NCBI GenBank assembly: GCA_003532715.1
Contig: DOEZ01000729.1
Location: 1 to 8,226 of the forward strand
Direction: 5' to 3'
Length of the DNA: 8,226 nt
From: Planctomycetaceae bacterium
GTDB lineage: Bacteria > Planctomycetota > Planctomycetia > Pirellulales > Thermoguttaceae
The notes below the pieces were generated by a model. That model searched no databases, was not told the DNA's origin, and saw nothing but the letters and a program-made list of their open reading frames with translations. Of the stretch, positions 5,847 to 8,226 are shown in pieces (within the stretch, counting starts at the first letter, position 1; every line of letters begins with the position of its first letter). Position numbers and translations under genes: made by a program.

Positions 5847-5900
5847 CATAGCCGCCCCCGGCTGTGAAGAAGATCTGTAGCACAGCCGCCCCCGGCTGTG
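5842..5900. repeat. Two tandem copies of a 25-bp palindromic module
   Basis: Copies at 5842-5866 and 5876-5900 (34-nt period) match at 24 of 25 positions. The core of copy 2 is a perfect hairpin, CACAGCCG-CCCC-CGGCTGTG (8-bp stem, 5881-5900); copy 1 has T for C, giving a G:T wobble. The first copy includes the aat stop codon (TAG, 5844-5846). Inverted variants of the same module close the island on the right at ~6278-6325. Confidence 0.85.
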
Positions 5901-5935
5901 GCAAACCGCACCAACCATTCTGCCGTCATCCACGA

Positions 5936-6037
5936 AACACTAGCCCGAAGGGCTTGGAATACGACAGCCCGGGGTTGCCGCGCAGCGGCTACCCCGGGAA
6001 TGCGGAATGACCTGACGAATACCCCAACGGGGTTTCG
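5936..6037. repeat. Left arm of a ~100-bp composite inverted repeat (three hairpin modules)
   Basis: Reads in order: AACAC plus hairpin AGCCC-GAA-GGGCT (5942-5954); a larger hairpin at 5968-5998 with outer stem CCCGGGGT/ACCCCGGG and inner stem GCCGC/GCGGC around a GCA loop; and hairpin ACCCC-AAC-GGGGT (6021-6033) followed by TTCG. The reverse complement of 6134-6239 carries the same three modules in the same order with the same ends. The linkers between modules have diverged. Confidence 0.85.
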
Positions 6038-6133
6038 TAGAACAGGTTCTGGCTTGATCCTGGACATAACGGCCGAGAAGACCGCATGCATCACGACCCT
6101 GGCCAATGATTGCCGCCGCCGTCGCGTGGCTTC

Positions 6134-6239
6134 CGAAACCCCGTTGGGGTATTGCTGGTTTTTGCTGTACCGTTCACCCTGGGTAGTCGCTGCGCGACAA
6201 CCCAGGGCTATCTTATGAAAAGCCCTTCGGGCTAGTGTT
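6134..6239. repeat. Right arm of the composite inverted repeat
   Basis: A mirror copy of 5936-6037, separated from it by a 96-nt central spacer (6038-6133) with no recognised content. The small modules (6138-6150 and the one ending at 6239) are identical to the left arm. In the large hairpin (6177-6207) the stems read CCCTGGGT/ACCCAGGG and GTCGC/GCGAC. They therefore differ from the left arm at two positions on each side, and every change is matched on the opposite strand of the stem. Confidence 0.85.
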
Positions 6240-6277
6240 AGAATGGAACAATCCATGCCAAGCCGGAGGCGGGGAGC

Positions 6278-6325
6278 GACAGCCGAGGGCGGCTTTGCCA
6301 CATGACAGCCGGGGGGCGGCTATCC
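6278..6325. repeat. Two inverted variants of the 25-bp module, right edge of the island
   Basis: GACAGCCGAGGGCGGCTTTG (6278-6297) and GACAGCCGGGGGGCGGCTAT (6304-6323) are, on the opposite strand, variants of the AGCCG-CCCC-CGGCT module at 5842-5900. They give the island its overall mirror symmetry: two modules, long arm, spacer, long arm, two inverted modules. Confidence 0.7.
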
Positions 6326-6341
6326 CACATTCGGCTCGCAC

Positions 6342-6375
6342 CGCCGTTTCACGCAACCCGCCGCGTGGCGCACCC
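6342..6375. repeat. 34-bp repeat, copy A (just downstream of the membrane-protein stop)
   Basis: Matches copy B (6745-6778) at 32 of 34 positions in the same orientation. It contains a small inverted repeat, CACGC...GCGTG. It starts 3 bp beyond the TAG stop of the membrane-protein gene (6378-6380). Confidence 0.8.
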
Positions 6376-6377
6376 AG

Positions 6378-7346
6378 CTATTCCTTCGTCCCCCATGGCA
6401 AAATGGCAATCAGCAAGCCAACCAACAGCCCAAGAGCGCCTCCGTAAGGGCCGCAATGGGGATCCGCCATGGCGAACGCACCGACGATCCCGGCTACGAA
6501 TGGGGACGCCCACGCTCGCCAATAACGTTTGCAGGCAAACGCCGCGGCGGCGGCAAGGCAGATACAAGTAATCACATTCGGAATAGGGCAATAGGTTCCT
6601 TTGGCCCGCCCGTGTTCATGTTGCGCACAGAGCCACAGCAGGGCTACGGAAACGCCGGCGACCATAATCCAGCGAAGCGTTGAACGAAATCGTTGATCAC
6701 GGAGTGAATCCGATCCGACGACCGCATCGGCACTCTGGGCGCGACGCCGTTTCACGCAACCCGCTGCGTGCCGCACCCCGATGACAACCGCCAGCACAAA
6801 GGCGATCCCGTCGGTCATGGCGTCGAACAGGTTCTCGGTCGGAATCAACCCGACGAGCTTCGCCGCCAGCACGCCAAACATGAGGGCCGCCAAGCGAAAA
6901 TAGCCGCGCCACGCGGCGTATGCCCCAAAACCGACCGGGATCAGGTAGACCCAAGAAGAATGGTAGCCTTGCGCATACAGATCGATCGGGACGAGCCCGA
7001 GGACCGAGGCAAAAAGCGGCGCCGACACGCACAACACGAAACCGGCCCAAAGCGTCAATTCGCGTGTTGCGAGCAGCGGCCGGCCGAACACTTTTTCGGA
7101 GTATCCGTGCAACATGAGCCCGCAGGTCAGAACCGAAAGCGTCGGGCTGATACTCAGCACGAGGTCCACGGCCGAAAGCCCGTCGATTTTGACTAGAAAC
7201 AGCAGTAATCCGGCCACCGCCGTCGCCAGAAACAGCCAAACCGGGCCGACCGGACGGTGGCGTACCGAATTTGCTCGCGCCAAGCAGGCCGCCGTCAGAT
7301 TCAATAAGATCAACAACGCGGTTATCTGGCTCAGGATTCCACTCAT
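6378..7346 (-). CDS. Polytopic integral membrane protein of unknown function, coupled to the sialidase-like gene
   Basis: Not recognised as a named family. The 322-aa protein has about ten hydrophobic segments, roughly at 4-22, 35-52, 57-79, 98-119, 131-145, 150-168, 178-193, 225-241, 256-272, 280-294 and 302-317; the weakest of these may not span the membrane. An unusual polar stretch, VRHAAGCVKRRRAQ (191-204), divides the protein into an N-terminal half and a shorter Cys-rich C-terminal half (YCPIPN, DPHCGPYGG). This stretch is encoded by a 34-bp repeat that is also found just after the stop codon. The ATG at 7346 overlaps the stop of the sialidase-like gene (ATGA) and has GGGAGG 7 nt upstream. 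A longer in-frame ORF to 7508 is rejected because its first 54 residues are a polar shadow of the upstream gene. The pairing suggests that it assists surface-glycan or envelope work, but this is only inferred from position. Confidence 0.82.
   Translation of the reverse strand: MSGILSQITALLILLNLTAACLARANSVRHRPVGPVWLFLATAVAGLLLFLVKIDGLSAVDLVLSISPTLSVLTCGLMLHGYSEKVFGRPLLATRELTLWAGFVLCVSAPLFASVLGLVPIDLYAQGYHSSWVYLIPVGFGAYAAWRGYFRLAALMFGVLAAKLVGLIPTENLFDAMTDGIAFVLAVVIGVRHAAGCVKRRRAQSADAVVGSDSLRDQRFRSTLRWIMVAGVSVALLWLCAQHEHGRAKGTYCPIPNVITCICLAAAAAFACKRYWRAWASPFVAGIVGAFAMADPHCGPYGGALGLLVGLLIAILPWGTKE
6745..6778. repeat. 34-bp repeat, copy B (inside the membrane-protein coding sequence)
   Basis: Same orientation as copy A, with two mismatches. 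In the reading frame of the membrane protein it encodes VRHAAGCVKRR, a charged stretch between hydrophobic segments. The two copies are direct repeats 403 bp apart and bracket the last ~120 codons. Confidence 0.8.
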
Positions 7347-8226
7347 GGAAGCGCCTCCCGCAGCCATGTCTCGTTGAAGACCACGTGCTTGATCGCCTTC
7401 CGTTCGTACGTGTAGACCAAGTGGATCAGGCCCCCGTCGTCGATCGCGAGCGACGGATACGCATACTCCATTCCCGGCTTTTGCTCCAGGACGCGGGCAA
7501 TCCGCCACGACGCGCCACGGTCGTCCGAAACGGCCAACGAGAGATTCGATCGATCCTTTGGCGAGTCATTTAGCGCGGCGAGAACCGTCTTGGGGCCGAT
7601 CCGAATCGCATCAAGCCCAGCGTCCGGATTGGGCAAATCGAGCGGCTTCAAATCGGACCACTTCCACCCACCGTCGTCGCTCGTGGCGTTCAAAACGTGC
7701 CCGCCCGCCATGTTGCGGAACGTGGCCAAAAGGCGGCCGTCGCCCCACGACACCAGCGAGGGCTGAATGGCCTCGTCGCGAAACGTAATGCGCTGGACTT
7801 GATACGAGACCTCGCCCCCTTCCGGCCTGACGTGCAGAAGGGCCGACCGCTTTTTCGCCATTTCGTGATAGATCGGCAACACAAACGATCCATCGTCCAA
7901 CAGAATCGGCCCGTTCTTGACGTTGTACGTCAGGTTGAACAGCGGGCTCAAAAGCAGCTTCCTGCTGGGCGTCCAGGTTTGTCCGAAATCGTTCGAGACT
8001 TTGTAGTTGAGCGATGCCGCCGACCAGCCTCCGGCGATCACCGACGAGTAGACGAGCCAGAGCCGTGAATCGCGATCGCGGAAGATGACCGGGTTGCCCA
8101 CTTTCTTGACCGCCATCGACGTCTCGCGACTGCATAAACGCCGATCGACCAACGCCCGAGGTTCACTCCACTTCCGGCCGTCGTACGTCGCCAGCAGAAT
8201 GGCCACGTCGCGGGCCCCTTCGCGCG
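7343..8226 (-). CDS. Sialidase-like (exo-alpha-sialidase / BNR Asp-box repeat) protein, 5' end outside window
   Basis: The visible 293 residues form a six-bladed beta-propeller-type sialidase-like protein of the kind often annotated as exo-alpha-sialidase in planctomycetes. Evidence: EGARDVAILLATYDGRKWSE near the visible start, GNPVIFRDRDSRLWLVYSS, then Asp boxes SNDFGQTW (~77-84), TSDDGGWKW (~181-189, degenerate) and VSDDRGASW (~232-240). Also seen are YNVKNGPILLDDGSFVLPIY, DEAIQPSLVSWGDGRLLATF and, near the end, GMEYAYPSLAIDDGGLIHLVYTY. The GTG at 8206 could open a 287-aa version. However, the frame stays open to the window edge and the upstream residues fit the family, so the gene is treated as truncated by the window. 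True sialidase activity is uncertain: many members act on other glycans or are uncharacterised. The stop overlaps the next gene (ATGA). Confidence 0.88.
   Translation of the reverse strand, partial: REGARDVAILLATYDGRKWSEPRALVDRRLCSRETSMAVKKVGNPVIFRDRDSRLWLVYSSVIAGGWSAASLNYKVSNDFGQTWTPSRKLLLSPLFNLTYNVKNGPILLDDGSFVLPIYHEMAKKRSALLHVRPEGGEVSYQVQRITFRDEAIQPSLVSWGDGRLLATFRNMAGGHVLNATSDDGGWKWSDLKPLDLPNPDAGLDAIRIGPKTVLAALNDSPKDRSNLSLAVSDDRGASWRIARVLEQKPGMEYAYPSLAIDDGGLIHLVYTYERKAIKHVVFNETWLREALP
7354..7359 (-). promoter_or_regulatory. Ribosome binding site of the membrane-protein gene
   Basis: GGGAGG on the minus strand, 7 nt before the ATG at 7346, lying inside the last codons of the sialidase-like gene. 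It supports the ATGA-coupled start over the longer reading frame. Confidence 0.7.

Noticed and set aside
6236..6248. TAGAAT in the island as a promoter
   Set aside because: It resembles the aat -10 region, but no gene follows it on that strand and no -35 is present.
5842..6330. CRISPR array
   Set aside because: Repeats are palindromic modules in mirrored order with irregular spacing, without uniform unique spacers or nearby cas genes.
5898..6571. Several short open frames in the palindromic island
   Set aside because: They run through the repeat modules, differ between the mirrored arms and have no ribosome binding sites or family features.
7347..7508. 54-residue N-terminal extension of the membrane protein
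   Set aside because: It lies entirely inside the sialidase-like coding sequence and is polar; the ATGA start at 7346 with GGGAGG is better.

Overview
This 8.2 kb GC-rich window looks like chromosome from a planctomycete, probably of the Pirellulales type. That is inferred from the style of the predicted proteins (PurL with an extended N-terminus, a proline/serine-rich secreted protein, a sialidase-like protein) and from the many short palindromic intergenic repeats. No search was run, so the assignment is tentative. Six complete or nearly complete genes and one partial gene are supported, plus the start of a second partial gene at the other edge.

Layout from left to right. Positions 1-1908 (minus strand): tyrA (prephenate/arogenate dehydrogenase) runs into purL (FGAM synthase) with a 17-nt overlap. 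purL leaves the window at base 1 and carries an apparent one-base frameshift near 97-98, inside a highly conserved block. Positions 1909-3061: a regulatory gap, then a plus-strand type II toxin-antitoxin operon, higB-higA. Its sigma70-like promoter is nearly ideal (TTGACA, 17 nt, TACAAT), and the 17-nt spacer is itself one of two near-identical palindromic operators spaced 30 bp apart. Positions 3077-5098: a minus-strand gene for a secreted multidomain protein of unknown function, flanked by two copies of a ~74-bp hairpin element in opposite orientation. Positions 5166-5846: aat (leucyl/phenylalanyl-tRNA-protein transferase, N-end rule pathway) on the plus strand. Positions 5842-6375: a dense non-coding island of nested palindromes between convergent genes. 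Positions 6378-8226 (minus strand): a sialidase-like (BNR/Asp-box) protein truncated by the window edge, translationally coupled through ATGA to a polytopic membrane protein.

The metabolic genes look like ordinary housekeeping genes. The unusual signal is in the repeats. The 5842-6375 island is roughly mirror-symmetric and is built from several distinct hairpin modules. One module occurs as two copies whose stems differ at two positions by compensatory changes, so pairing is preserved. A further 34-bp module occurs just downstream of the membrane-protein gene and again inside its coding sequence, bracketing the last ~120 codons. This suggests that the repeat took part in remodelling the gene. 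No CRISPR array, rRNA, tRNA or recognisable transposase was seen.
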